Below, piece by piece: positions 8,008 to 16,319 of a stretch of 64,000 nt of DNA. Position numbers and translations under genes: made by a program. Position 1 is the stretch's first letter. Every line of letters starts with the position of its first letter. A model generated the notes under the pieces. The model saw only the letters and a list, made by a program, of their open reading frames with translations, ran no database searches and was not told where the DNA came from. The stretch lies in contig NZ_CP108088.1 of assembly GCF_036192275.1 (NCBI RefSeq), positions 7,131,501 through 7,195,500 on the forward strand, read 5' to 3'. This stretch comes from Streptomyces sp. NBC_00250 (GTDB taxonomy: Bacteria; Actinomycetota; Actinomycetes; Streptomycetales; Streptomycetaceae).

Positions 8008-9090
8008 GTGATCCGCGCCGCCGTCCTGCCCGCCGTCGGCTCTCCGCTGGAGATCACCGGCATCGAACTCCCCGAGCCCGGCCCCGGTCAGGTCCGGGTC
8101 CGGCTCGCCGCCGCCGGGGTCTGTCACTCCGACCTCTCGCTCTCCGACGGCACCATGCGGGTCCCGGTCCCCGCCGTCCTCGGCCACGAGGGCGCCGGCA
8201 CCGTCGTCTCCGTCGGCGAGGGCGTGACCCATGTCGCCCCCGGCGACGGAGTCGTGCTCAACTGGGCTCCCTCCTGTGGCAGTTGCCACCCCTGCTCGCT
8301 CGGCGAGGTCTGGCTCTGCGCCAACGCCCTGACCGGCGCCGCGAACATCCACGCCCGCACCCAGGACGGCACCGAACTCCACCCCGGACTCAACGTCGCC
8401 GCCTTCGCCGAGGAGACGGTCGTCGCCGCCGGCTGCGTCCTCCCGGTGCCCGACGGGGTACCGCTCACCGACGCCGCCCTGCTCGGCTGCGCCGTCCTCA
8501 CCGGCTGGGGCGCGGTCCACCACTCCGCCCGGGTCCGCGAGGGCGAGACCGTCGCGGTGTTCGGAGTCGGCGGGGTCGGCCTCGCCACCCTCCAGGCCGC
8601 TCGGATCGCGGGCGCCTCGACGATCGTCGCCGTGGACGTCTCACCGGAGAAGGAGGCGCTCGCACGGGCGGCCGGCGCGACCGAGTACGTCGTCGCCTCC
8701 GAGACCACGGCGAAGGAGATACGGAAGCTGACCGGCGGCCAGGGCGTGGACGTGGCCGTCGAATGCGTCGGCCGCGCCGTCACCATCCGTACCGCCTGGG
8801 ACTCCACCCGGCGCGGCGGTCGCACCACGGTCGTCGGCATCGGCGGCAAGGACCAGCAGGTCACCTTCAACGCCCTGGAGCTCTTCCACTGGGGCCGCAC
8901 CCTCGCGGGCTGCGTCTACGGCAACTCGAACCCGGCCGTCGACCTCCCGGTCCTCGCCGAACACATCCGGGCCGGCCGGCTCGACCTCGGCGCCCTCGTC
9001 ACCGAGCGGATCACCCTGGACGGCATCCCGGGCGCCTTCGAGAACATGCTCGCGGGCAAGGGCGGCCGGGCCCTGGTGGTCTTCCCCTGA
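8008..9090 (+). CDS. Zinc-dependent alcohol dehydrogenase (MDR, class III-like)
   Basis: A 360-residue medium-chain dehydrogenase starting at GTG with AAGGAG 8 bases before. Catalytic zinc ligands are Cys39 (GVCHSD) and His60-Glu61 (LGHEGAG). The structural zinc lobe is intact with Cys90, 93, 96 and 104. The nucleotide fold shows GVGGVGLATLQ. It lies directly downstream of the aldehyde dehydrogenase in the same operon and ends in a strong hairpin terminator. It resembles the mycothiol-dependent enzyme at 53401-54486 but differs in sequence, so a thiol-adduct substrate is possible but unproven. Confidence 0.92.
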   Translation: MIRAAVLPAVGSPLEITGIELPEPGPGQVRVRLAAAGVCHSDLSLSDGTMRVPVPAVLGHEGAGTVVSVGEGVTHVAPGDGVVLNWAPSCGSCHPCSLGEVWLCANALTGAANIHARTQDGTELHPGLNVAAFAEETVVAAGCVLPVPDGVPLTDAALLGCAVLTGWGAVHHSARVREGETVAVFGVGGVGLATLQAARIAGASTIVAVDVSPEKEALARAAGATEYVVASETTAKEIRKLTGGQGVDVAVECVGRAVTIRTAWDSTRRGGRTTVVGIGGKDQQVTFNALELFHWGRTLAGCVYGNSNPAVDLPVLAEHIRAGRLDLGALVTERITLDGIPGAFENMLAGKGGRALVVFP

Positions 9091-9098
9091 CAGCGCGC

Positions 9099-9144
9099 AC
9101 GCGGGGAAGCCCGTACCGGCGTACCGGTACGGGCTTCCCCGCGT
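9099..9144. terminator. Bidirectional hairpin terminator
   Basis: A perfect 21-bp stem (9099-9119 paired with 9124-9144) with a CGTA loop lies between the convergent alcohol dehydrogenase gene and the reductase at the end of the roh operon. It touches the reductase stop codon. It lacks a long T-run, as is common in Streptomyces. Confidence 0.85.
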
Positions 9145-10076
9145 CACAGGTCCAGCACGAGACGGTCGCCGCGCGAGCGGCCCACGCAGATCATCATCGT
9201 CGTCCCCGAGGCCCTCTCGTCCTCGCCGAGGACGGAGTCGTGGTGCTCGGGCGTCCCGGCGATCACCTTCGTCTCACAGGTACCGCAGACGCCCTCCTCG
9301 CAGGAGTACGCGACACCGGGAACCACCTCGCGAACCGCGTCGAGCAGGGTACGCCCGGGCGCGACGCGCACGGTCCGCCCACTCCGCCGCAGCTCCACCT
9401 CGAAGCCGTCGCCGCCCCCGGAGTCCCGTGCCGGCGCCGCGCGGAACCGTTCCGTGTGAAGCGAACCGGGCCACCGTTCCTCCACCGCCCGCAGCAGCCC
9501 CTCCGGGCCGCAGCAGTACACGGCCGTCTCCGCCGGAATCCCGGCGAGGACGGCGTCCAGGTCGGGCAGCCCCGCCGTGTCCTGCGGGACGAGCGTGACC
9601 CCGGGGAGCGCGGAGAGCTCCTCGCGGTACGCCATGGCCGCCAGGCTCCGGCCGCCGTACAGCAGCGACCACGACCCCGGCGGCAGGGAGCGGACCATCG
9701 GCAGCAGCGGGGTGATGCCGATGCCCCCCGCGATGAACAGATACCGCGCGGCGGACACGAGCGGGAAGCGGTTGAAAGGACCCCGGACCGCGAGGACCGT
9801 GCCCTCGCCGACGGAGGTGTGGATCTCCTCCGATCCGCCGCGGCCGTCGGGCTCTCGCAGCACCCCGAGCCGGTACGTGCTCCGGTCCGCCGGGTCCCCG
9901 CAGAGCGAGTAGTGCCGGACCGCACCGGACGGCAGCGTCACCTCCAGATGCGCGCCGGGCTCCCACGGGGCCAGCGCGGCGCCCGTGGGATCGGCGAGTA
10001 CGAGCCCCCGGACGCCCTCGGCCTCCCGGACGACCGACCGGACCGTGAGCCGGACCGTGAGTAGGTCAGTGGACAT
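9144..10076 (-). CDS. PDR-type ferredoxin reductase (FMN, NAD(P)H, [2Fe-2S]); roh operon
   Basis: A 310-residue flavin reductase of the phthalate dioxygenase reductase/VanB type. The N-terminal flavin domain has RHYSLCGDP. The nucleotide domain has AGGIGITPLLPM and ends YCCGPEGLL. The C-terminal plant-type [2Fe-2S] domain has YSCEEGVCGTCETK and a final Cys in MMICVG. It would pass electrons from NAD(P)H to an oxygenase or ferredoxin. It is the last gene of the roh operon, 3 bases after the permease stop, so its likely partners are the Rieske protein and the RohS-type diiron oxygenase. Confidence 0.9.
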   Translation of the reverse strand: MSTDLLTVRLTVRSVVREAEGVRGLVLADPTGAALAPWEPGAHLEVTLPSGAVRHYSLCGDPADRSTYRLGVLREPDGRGGSEEIHTSVGEGTVLAVRGPFNRFPLVSAARYLFIAGGIGITPLLPMVRSLPPGSWSLLYGGRSLAAMAYREELSALPGVTLVPQDTAGLPDLDAVLAGIPAETAVYCCGPEGLLRAVEERWPGSLHTERFRAAPARDSGGGDGFEVELRRSGRTVRVAPGRTLLDAVREVVPGVAYSCEEGVCGTCETKVIAGTPEHHDSVLGEDERASGTTMMICVGRSRGDRLVLDL

Positions 10077-10079
10077 GCG

Positions 10080-11531
10080 TCACCTCGAAGTTCGCGACGG
10101 CGGCAGCAGTGGCTCCGGCCACACCCGGCACAGCGCCCCGTACAGCACGGCGGCGACCACGAAGGCAGCCGGCAGGCTCAGGTCGACGCCGCCGGTGAGC
10201 TCGGTCAACGGGCCGGTGTAGAGCGGATTGTTGACCCACAGGACCCCGACGGCCGAGCCGACCGTGAAGGCCGCGGCGGCCCGCGGGTTGACCCCGCCGG
10301 TGTACCAGTACCGCCCGCCGCCGCCCGTGGTGAACGTACGCAGCGCCTCGGCGTCGTACCGGCCCCGATGGAGCACGTATCCGACGAAGAGCACGGCCGC
10401 CCAGGGGGCGACGACCGTGAGCAGCAGCGTCACGAACGCCGACATCGCGTCCATCGCGTCGTACACCACCGCCCCGAGGTACAGCACGGCAGCCGCGAGC
10501 AGCGCGACCACCGTGGTCACGGCGGCCCGCGAGGAGCGCCAGAACACCGAGTTGGCCGACAGCCCGGCCGCGTACAGACAGAGCCCCGCCTGCGGCAGGG
10601 TGCCCGCGAAGCCGAAGACCACGACCGCGACCGCGAACCAGCCGGGCACCGCGTCCGTCAGGCCCTGGAGCCAGGGAGCGTCGGGGACGGGGAAGAGGGT
10701 CGTCACGTACGCGCCGGTGAGCAGCGCGGCGAGACTGCTGAGGAACATGGAGATCCCGCTGGCCCGCACGACCCGGCCGGTGGGGGTGGAGGCGGGCATG
10801 AAGCGGGTGTAGTCGCCCTGGAAGGTGGCGTACGACAGGGGCACGGCGGCGGACGCGGTCGCCGCGAGCAGCCAGGTGTGCAGGGCGCTGTCGAGGGCGA
10901 GTGTCCCGCCGGCGTATCCCGCGTCGAAGTCCGGAGCCAGGACGAGCACGGTGCCGAGCAGGACCACGCCGCCGGTGACCGCCGTGACCCGGTACGTACG
11001 GACCAGGGTCTCGTGGCCGCGTACGGCGACCAGCGCGACCGCCGCCGCCGTCACGAACATCGCGGCGGTCAGCGCGCCGGGGCCGGTGGGGGTGGAGAGC
11101 AGCCGGTGGCCGGCGACCATGACGGCGGTACCGCCCGTCCACACGGCGATCGCGAAGAAGCCGAGCGCGGTCACCACCGTGAGGACGTTGCCGACGACCC
11201 TGCCCCGGACGCCGAAGTGCGCCCCGCTCGCCACGGGATCGTTGGTGCCGGTGCGGACGCCGAACCGGGCCAGCGGAGCGAGCAGTGCCGTGCCGACGGC
11301 GACGCCCACGGCGATCGCGCCCGCCGCGGCCCACCAGCCGAGGCCGAAGACGACGGGCAGCGCGCCGAGGACGACCGTGCCGAAGGAGAACTGCGCGGAG
11401 GGCCAGATCCAGCCGAAGTCGCCCGGCGTCGAGGTGCGTTCGGCCTCGGGCACCGGAGCTATGCCGTCGTGGTCGACTGCCGCACGGGGCGGCGTCACGG
11501 TGGACGCCGCCCCGGTCGGTGTGGTGGTCAT
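10080..11531 (-). CDS. NCS1-family (purine/cytosine/hydantoin-type) permease; roh operon
   Basis: A 483-residue membrane protein with about 12 hydrophobic segments. The N-terminus APVPEAERTSTPGDFGWIW followed by a membrane segment, and the ASGAHFGVRG stretch, fit the NCS1 cytosine/purine permease family. These proteins move heterocycles across the inner membrane. Its ATG overlaps the stop of the Rieske gene (ATGA), showing membership of the operon. In this context the cargo is plausibly an imidazole such as 2-aminoimidazole or 2-nitroimidazole, although NCS1 proteins are usually importers, so export is an inference. Confidence 0.85.
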   Translation of the reverse strand: MTTTPTGAASTVTPPRAAVDHDGIAPVPEAERTSTPGDFGWIWPSAQFSFGTVVLGALPVVFGLGWWAAAGAIAVGVAVGTALLAPLARFGVRTGTNDPVASGAHFGVRGRVVGNVLTVVTALGFFAIAVWTGGTAVMVAGHRLLSTPTGPGALTAAMFVTAAAVALVAVRGHETLVRTYRVTAVTGGVVLLGTVLVLAPDFDAGYAGGTLALDSALHTWLLAATASAAVPLSYATFQGDYTRFMPASTPTGRVVRASGISMFLSSLAALLTGAYVTTLFPVPDAPWLQGLTDAVPGWFAVAVVVFGFAGTLPQAGLCLYAAGLSANSVFWRSSRAAVTTVVALLAAAVLYLGAVVYDAMDAMSAFVTLLLTVVAPWAAVLFVGYVLHRGRYDAEALRTFTTGGGGRYWYTGGVNPRAAAAFTVGSAVGVLWVNNPLYTGPLTELTGGVDLSLPAAFVVAAVLYGALCRVWPEPLLPPSRTSR

Positions 11532-11893
11532 GAGGCGCCCCCGGCGGGGGCGGTTCCCGAGGTCGGCGCGACCTCTCTGTCGTGCGCCGGGTCGCGCTGT
11601 TCCGGGACGGAGAGGTCCCCCGGCAGTACGTCGACCACCCGGAGCGCCGCGCACGCCGCGCCCGACAGGCGCTCCCCGCTGGTCAGGTCGAAGGTCGTGT
11701 GGTGCAGGGGGCAGGTGATGCGCAGCCTGTCCCCGTCGACCCTGCCGTACTTGAGCCGGCCCCCGCGGTGCGGGCAGACGGCGGCCGCGAGGACCTTGCG
11801 GCCGCCCACCTCGACCAGGACCAGCTCCTCGGTCACCTGGCGGACGGTGGGCTCGTCGGAGTCCCGCCGCCGCCCCGCGGGCACGGCCGTCAT
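11528..11893 (-). CDS. Rieske [2Fe-2S] ferredoxin; roh operon
   Basis: A 121-residue soluble Rieske protein. The ligand motifs are VCPHRGG and TCPLHHTTF, that is C-x-H and C-x2-H separated by about 17 residues. There is no catalytic oxygenase domain, so it is a ferredoxin. It sits between RohS (ATGA overlap upstream) and the permease (ATGA overlap downstream). The likely role is relaying electrons from the reductase at the operon end to the diiron N-oxygenase. Direct action on RohS is an inference. Confidence 0.9.
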   Translation of the reverse strand: MTAVPAGRRRDSDEPTVRQVTEELVLVEVGGRKVLAAAVCPHRGGRLKYGRVDGDRLRITCPLHHTTFDLTSGERLSGAACAALRVVDVLPGDLSVPEQRDPAHDREVAPTSGTAPAGGAS

Positions 11894-12765
11894 GCGACGG
11901 TCTCCCGCGCCCGCGCGAGGGCCGTCTCCGTGGCCGTACCGACGATGTCGGAGGCCAGCCGTACGCCCGCCCAGATCTTCGCGAGGTCCGGCTCTTCGAG
12001 CGCGCGGATCGCCGTACGCATATGACTGCTGTGGTACGCGTCGATGTAGAGGTGCTCGGTGTAGTAGGCGTCGTGGACGATCCCGAGCCGCCGCGCCGCC
12101 CGCGCGAAGCTCTGGAAGGCGTACAGCACGCTGGTCTCGAAGTAGGCGTACGCGCCCAGGAAGTACTGGGGCGAGGGGGCCCGGCTCGCCAGCCAGTGGA
12201 ACATGTTGACGTAGGCGAAGCACTCCGGGGACGTCTCGTCGAGGTAGTCGTCGAGGCGGAGGCTCATGCCGAGCTCGGTGAGCAGGTCGCGGTAGAGCTG
12301 GGAGTGCGCCTTCTCCTCGTTGCCGCAGCCGAGTTCGTCGATGAGGACGCGGAAGACCGCCATCGCCGAGCGGTACGGCAGCCGGGGCACGACCGGCAGC
12401 AGCGACTCGGACTCGGTGAGGCCGTCGAGCGCGAACTGCCGCACCACGACCTTGAACTGGTCGAGCGTCGCGTGCTCGGCGAGGAAGGTCGCGCTCTCCG
12501 GGAGCGAGGCCTCCTCCTCGGCGAGGAACTCCTTGAGCGCCTGGAGCAGCTCGCCGGCCGAGCCGAACCGGGGCGCGGAGGACTCGTACGCCCGCGCCTT
12601 GGGCAGGATCCACCGCTCCTCGATCGCGGCCATCGAACCGTAGTCGCCGAGGTTGGGAACCCGCCGGTAGAGGCTGTGCAGTTCGCGCTGCGCGGTCGCG
12701 GCCGGGGCCGTGATCGAGTGCGCGGCGACCGGGACGGCGGAGGGAGCGGCGGGGGTGGCGCTCAT
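11890..12765 (-). CDS. rohS: Heme-oxygenase-like diiron N-oxygenase, RohS type (2-aminoimidazole to 2-nitroimidazole)
   Basis: A 291-residue all-helical protein of the HDO (iron-containing redox enzyme) family. Candidate diiron ligands are Glu144 (LIDELGCG), His154 (EKAHSQLY), Glu210 (YFETS), His238, Asp242 and His245 or His248 (EHLYIDAYHSSH). These form the two E...H / E...H-x3-D-x2-H groups typical of diiron N-oxygenases. In the azomycin pathway RohS oxidises the amino group of 2-aminoimidazole to a nitro group. The assignment rests on this fold plus its place after rohP, rohQ and rohR. ATGA overlaps bind it to both neighbours. Confidence 0.85.
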   Translation of the reverse strand: MSATPAAPSAVPVAAHSITAPAATAQRELHSLYRRVPNLGDYGSMAAIEERWILPKARAYESSAPRFGSAGELLQALKEFLAEEEASLPESATFLAEHATLDQFKVVVRQFALDGLTESESLLPVVPRLPYRSAMAVFRVLIDELGCGNEEKAHSQLYRDLLTELGMSLRLDDYLDETSPECFAYVNMFHWLASRAPSPQYFLGAYAYFETSVLYAFQSFARAARRLGIVHDAYYTEHLYIDAYHSSHMRTAIRALEEPDLAKIWAGVRLASDIVGTATETALARARETVA

Positions 12766-13568
12766 GCGGCCTTCGCCTCCTCGTGCACGGTGGGGGAAGC
12801 GATCACGCCGCGCCGGTGCAGTTCCTTCTTGACCCAGCGGTACCAGTCGTCCTTGAAGACGCCGTACCGCTCGCAGACGGTGTTGATCTCCGTCTGGCGG
12901 TCCGGGGTCGGGTCGACGAGCATCGCGTTGCACAGGCCCGGTTCGAGGTTGGCCAGCGGGCCGATGAAGCCGTCGATGCCGGTGGCGTCGACGAGGAGGT
13001 TCTCCCAGCCCTCGAAGACCGGGATGCCGGTGCCGGCCCCGGCCATCTTCCGGGTGAACGCGGCGTCGCCGCTGGACTCCTTGATGCCGACGATCCCGGG
13101 TATCTCCTCGCAGATCCGGATCAGGGTCTCGAACTCGATCCGATTGCCCGAGAGCGCCTCCTCGTTGTAGAGGAAGATCGGGATGTCGAGGGCCGCGCGG
13201 ATCGCCTCGTAGTGCTCGACGATCCCGTCCTGCGTCACGTCCGCGCCGAACGGCGTGGTGACGACGACGGCGTCGGCGCCGATCGCGGCCGCGGTACGGG
13301 CCCGGTCGATCACCGCGGCGGTGTCGGGGAGCTGGATGCCGGCGAGCACGGGCAGGCCGCCCGAGTGCCGCACGGTGTAGGTCACGACGTCCTGCCACTG
13401 CCGCGCGTCGAGCTTCCAGCCCTCACCGGAGGTCAGAGCCGGCATGAGGCCGTTGACCTCGGCGCGGATGTGGTCCAGGAGACGGACGACGCTCTGCTCG
13501 TCGACGACGCCGTGCTCGTCGAAGGGGGTGATCAGCGGGACGACGGTCCCGGAGTAGGTGCCAGGCAT
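12762..13568 (-). CDS. rohR: DapA/NAL-family retro-aldolase, RohR type
   Basis: A 268-residue TIM-barrel Schiff-base lyase. The Schiff-base Lys163 is in GIVGIKESSGD, Tyr134 in IFLYNEEA, and the carboxylate loop reads TSGEG (46-50) in place of the usual GTTGE. In azomycin biosynthesis RohR cleaves 4-hydroxy-2-ketoarginine to pyruvate and guanidinoacetaldehyde, a reaction this superfamily is suited to. It follows rohQ after 83 bases of repeat-rich sequence and overlaps rohS by ATGA. No dapA context (lysine genes) is nearby, which argues against dihydrodipicolinate synthase. Confidence 0.85.
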   Translation of the reverse strand: MPGTYSGTVVPLITPFDEHGVVDEQSVVRLLDHIRAEVNGLMPALTSGEGWKLDARQWQDVVTYTVRHSGGLPVLAGIQLPDTAAVIDRARTAAAIGADAVVVTTPFGADVTQDGIVEHYEAIRAALDIPIFLYNEEALSGNRIEFETLIRICEEIPGIVGIKESSGDAAFTRKMAGAGTGIPVFEGWENLLVDATGIDGFIGPLANLEPGLCNAMLVDPTPDRQTEINTVCERYGVFKDDWYRWVKKELHRRGVIASPTVHEEAKAA

Positions 13569-13615
13569 GAGAGGGGTGCCCTTCGGAATGTCTACAGAGG
13601 GGTCTGCGGAGGGGC

Positions 13616-13667
13616 CTTCGGAGGTCTTCAGAAGGTTCTTCGGAGGGTTCTTCAGAGGCTTTCGGAG
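13616..13667. repeat. 12-base periodic repeat between rohQ and rohR
   Basis: Alternating units TTCGGAGG and TTCAGARG, mostly with a 12-base period, cover the last codons of rohQ and run into the gap before rohR. On the message the units read CCTCYGAAGA-type. This is the only wide gap among otherwise overlapping genes of the operon. The repeats may form weak structure or be a slippage expansion. Confidence 0.6.
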
Positions 13668-14167
13668 TCGACCGTCAGCACCAGCGAGCGCTGGTAGAGG
13701 TCCTCCAGATAGGCCGGGAACGAGTGCTCCTCGCCGGAGCCGATCGGTACGACGGGCAGGCCGGTCGTCCGGAGCAGCCGCGGGCTCGCCGTGTGCAGCA
13801 CACCCCCGCGGCCGATGACCTGGGCGAGCAGCAGACGCTCGTGCGTGGGCAGGCCTTCGAGCTCCGGCGTGGTGAACGCCCGGCGGACGTCCGCCTCCTC
13901 GTAGGCGGCCCGCTCGATGGCCAGGTCGGTGTGGAGGACGTCCATGAAGGGGTAGTAGTCGTCCTGCACCCCTCGCTCGTATCCCCACACGAGGTCGTCG
14001 CAGCGGCCGACCTGCTCCCAGCTCATGACGACCCCGCCCGCTTCACCCGCGGCCAGCCGGCCCGCGAAGAAGGCCTTGGCGGCCAGGCGGACGCCGTCGT
14101 CCTCGCTGTGCATGCCCATGAAGAGCGTGGCGTCGATGAACACCACCGGGTTCGCGTCAGACGGCAT
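13652..14167 (-). CDS. rohQ: Small PIN-like protein, RohQ-type cyclase candidate
   Basis: A 171-residue soluble protein whose ATG lies 11 bases inside the end of rohP. It begins [11 protein letters not shown] (Asp12) and ends with a [16 protein letters not shown] segment. The layout of an N-terminal acidic strand, [10 protein letters not shown] and HERLLLAQ resembles a PIN-like fold. In azomycin biosynthesis a small enzyme, RohQ, cyclises and dehydrates guanidinoacetaldehyde to 2-aminoimidazole. The assignment here is by position between rohP and rohR, not by a known motif. If it is a true PIN nuclease the assignment would fail, but operon context argues for a metabolic role. Confidence 0.65.
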   Translation of the reverse strand: MPSDANPVVFIDATLFMGMHSEDDGVRLAAKAFFAGRLAAGEAGGVVMSWEQVGRCDDLVWGYERGVQDDYYPFMDVLHTDLAIERAAYEEADVRRAFTTPELEGLPTHERLLLAQVIGRGGVLHTASPRLLRTTGLPVVPIGSGEEHSFPAYLEDLYQRSLVLTVDSESL

Positions 14168-15335
14168 AGCGCTCGAGCACCTTCCGCATCCGCTCCATCG
14201 CGCCGGCGAACAGCTCCGGCTCGCGGGCCAGGGCCAGGCGCACGAAGCGCTCGCCCTTCTCCTTGGTGTTCCAGTAGAAGAAGGTGCCCGGCAGGACGTA
14301 CACCTCCTCGTCGAAGAGGACGGCCTGCAGCTGGGTGGCCGTCAGGTGCTCCGGCTTGATGCGGAACCAGGCGACGCTGGTGCCGACGACCGGCTCCTGG
14401 AACTCCAGGATGGTGCCGCTGAGGGCGTGGCGGGCGGCCTCGCCGTTGGTGCGGATGATGTCGCGCACCGAGGCGAAGCCGTCGGTGATGGAGTCCTCGA
14501 CGTACTGGGTGACCATGTTGAGGACGAACGGCGAGACGTTCAGGAGGACGCTGGTGTGGAGGTTGTAGACCTCCTCCTGGATGTCCCGACTGGCCGTGAT
14601 CATGGCGCACTTGGCGTCCTGGATGGGCCAGGTCTTGCCGGTGTCCTCCATGACCATGTACGTGACGCCGGACTCCTCCAGGAGCTCGTAGATGTCCACC
14701 CGGCCGACGCCCTCGTCGCAGAGCGCGAAGGACGCGAAGCAGAAGTCCATCACCAGGACCTTGTCGTGGTCCACGCAGTAGCGGACGACCTCGCGGAAGC
14801 CCTCCAGCTTCTCGGCGAGCAGGGTGAACCCGGTCGGGTTGTTGGGGTCGACGAGGTAGATCGCGTCCGCGGTGATCTCCTCGACGAGCCGCTCGTAGAT
14901 CGCGTCCTTGTCGTGCAGCGCCGACTCGGCGAACGGGGCGATCGGCACCTGCATGTTGCGCAGCAGGTCGACCAGGTTGTCGAAGCAGGGCTCGACCAAC
15001 TGCACCGACATCCCGCGCTGCTTGAGGAACATGCCGGCGACCATGGTCGACACGCTCGCGGAGTACGAAAGGAGCGTGCGGCCCATCGCACGGGCGGTGG
15101 GCTGCTGGTGCAGCCGGAAGAAGGCGTCCAGGAACTGCCGCTCGAAGTGCGCCTGCTGCTTCGACTCGGACTCGTGCCACAGCTCGGGAAGCCGCGAGAC
15201 GATCCGCTCCTGGGAGGTGGACTGACGCTGGTGGGTGTGCGCGTCGGCCAGGTTGAACCGGGTCTTCAGGGCTTCGATCTCGTGCTGGGTGAGGTCGACG
15301 AACGTGCTGACGTCTGCCTTGTCGGTCAACGACAT
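14157..15335 (-). CDS. rohP: O2- and PLP-dependent L-arginine hydroxylase, RohP type
   Basis: A 392-residue fold-type I PLP enzyme. The Schiff-base lysine is probably Lys234 (MEDTGKTWP), with [10 protein letters not shown] and the VMDFCFASF strand as cofactor-binding motifs. The N-terminal segment [20 protein letters not shown], rich in polar helix, corresponds to the lid of the MppP/RohP family, which uses O2 rather than acting as an aminotransferase. RohP converts L-arginine to 4-hydroxy-2-ketoarginine, the first step to azomycin. It is the first gene of the operon, with GGGAG before ATG 15335. A plain aminotransferase is the alternative, but the downstream gene set makes that unlikely. Confidence 0.85.
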   Translation of the reverse strand: MSLTDKADVSTFVDLTQHEIEALKTRFNLADAHTHQRQSTSQERIVSRLPELWHESESKQQAHFERQFLDAFFRLHQQPTARAMGRTLLSYSASVSTMVAGMFLKQRGMSVQLVEPCFDNLVDLLRNMQVPIAPFAESALHDKDAIYERLVEEITADAIYLVDPNNPTGFTLLAEKLEGFREVVRYCVDHDKVLVMDFCFASFALCDEGVGRVDIYELLEESGVTYMVMEDTGKTWPIQDAKCAMITASRDIQEEVYNLHTSVLLNVSPFVLNMVTQYVEDSITDGFASVRDIIRTNGEAARHALSGTILEFQEPVVGTSVAWFRIKPEHLTATQLQAVLFDEEVYVLPGTFFYWNTKEKGERFVRLALAREPELFAGAMERMRKVLERYAV

Positions 15336-15367
15336 GAAGAACTCCCGCTGTCGATACGAATCTCCGT

Positions 15368-15465
15368 CCGGAATTCCGGCGGCGTGAATGACTGTAGGAG
15401 CTTCGACCGGCCTTGCGAATAACGGCCGGGTCACGCAATTAATAATCACCGCGATGTTCTGCCGA
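15368..15465 (-). promoter_or_regulatory. Probable promoter region of the roh operon
   Basis: The gap between rohP and the upstream terminator holds a perfect 12-bp palindrome CCGGAATTCCGG (15368-15379), 33 bases before the rohP ATG. It also holds the only AT-rich run nearby (15437-15451), which on the minus strand reads GGTGATTATTAATTG and could supply a -10 element. No regulator binding motif is recognisable. Confidence 0.4.
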
Positions 15466-15467
15466 CG

Positions 15468-15523
15468 AAAAAAAGGAACGACGGCCAGGCATTCCTCGTA
15501 CAGGAATGCCTGGCCGTCGTTCC
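15468..15523 (-). terminator. Intrinsic terminator separating the two minus-strand operons
   Basis: A perfect 22-bp stem (15475-15496 with 15502-15523) with a 5-base loop is followed on the minus strand by seven T residues (plus-strand A-run 15468-15474). It lies 33 bases beyond the stop of the DsbA-like gene and before the rohP promoter. The roh operon therefore needs its own promoter. Confidence 0.9.
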
Positions 15524-15556
15524 GGTTTCACGGCCGCCTTTTGGGGGCCTTTTCAA

Positions 15557-16258
15557 CTATTCAGTGGCGGCCCTCAGCAGGATGTCCTCGAACACCTTCG
15601 GGTCGTCCGAGCCGATCACCGGCCAGCCGATGCCGTACGCGCCTTCCCAGCCCACGTCGATGCCGGGGTTGGCGTGGTCGGAGCCGTCGGGCAGGAACAG
15701 ATGGGGGCTGCAGTTCACCCGGTCGCTCTTGGCGAGCGCCGCCTGGTCCGCCAGCGCCCGGCGCGCGCGCCCGTCGTCCAGGGCCTCGGCGAGGGCGTCG
15801 ACGTCGACGGCGCCGGTCTCCGCGGCGACGTCCAGGATCACCTTGCGGTGGCTGATGCAGCGCGACTCGGCCCAGAAGGCCCGGCGCAGCCCGAGGTCGA
15901 GCTGCTCCGAGGCGTTCAGGCTCTGCTCCTTGGCGGCGAGCACCGCCTCCAGGGCGGGCAGGGTCGTCGACGGGTAGAGCCAGTCCTTGGCCTGCCACAG
16001 CTGCCAGCCGGCGGCCGGCTCCAGGCTGCCCATCCGGGCGACCTCGCTGTCCGTGCCGGGGCGGGGGCTCGGGGCGTCGTTGAGCAGTTCGAGCGGGAAG
16101 GCGCGCAGGTCGAAGGAGACCTGCTCCTCCAGGCCGAGGCGGGCCCGGGTGGTGTGCAGCCGGTGGATCGCGATGTGCGCGAAGGAACACCAGATGTCGG
16201 AGAAGACGGTGACGACTCCGCGCGGGGGCGTCAGGTCGGTGGTGGTCGGGTCGAACAT
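15557..16258 (-). CDS. DsbA-fold oxidoreductase lacking the second active-site cysteine
   Basis: A 233-residue thioredoxin-fold protein of the DsbA/FrnE/HCCA-isomerase group. The active-site region near the start reads FSDIWCSFAHIA, so a CxxC motif is reduced to a single Cys followed by SFA. A long helical insertion (about 50-160) and the C-terminal SPHLFLPDGSDHANPG segment are typical of the family. Single-Cys members act as isomerases or thiol transferases rather than disulfide oxidases. It is the last gene of the DMT-MBL-DsbA operon and ends at a strong terminator. There is no signal peptide, so it is cytoplasmic. Confidence 0.8.
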   Translation of the reverse strand: MFDPTTTDLTPPRGVVTVFSDIWCSFAHIAIHRLHTTRARLGLEEQVSFDLRAFPLELLNDAPSPRPGTDSEVARMGSLEPAAGWQLWQAKDWLYPSTTLPALEAVLAAKEQSLNASEQLDLGLRRAFWAESRCISHRKVILDVAAETGAVDVDALAEALDDGRARRALADQAALAKSDRVNCSPHLFLPDGSDHANPGIDVGWEGAYGIGWPVIGSDDPKVFEDILLRAATE

Positions 16259-16319
16259 GGTTCTCCTCGGTTCGTACACGGGCGGAGCGGGGGCCCGGCC
16301 GGTCGGGGACTCGACCGGC

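Noticed and set aside
14157..15335. PLP enzyme as an ordinary class I aminotransferase
   Set aside because: The N-terminal lid segment and the linked retro-aldolase and diiron oxygenase genes fit RohP far better than a transaminase.
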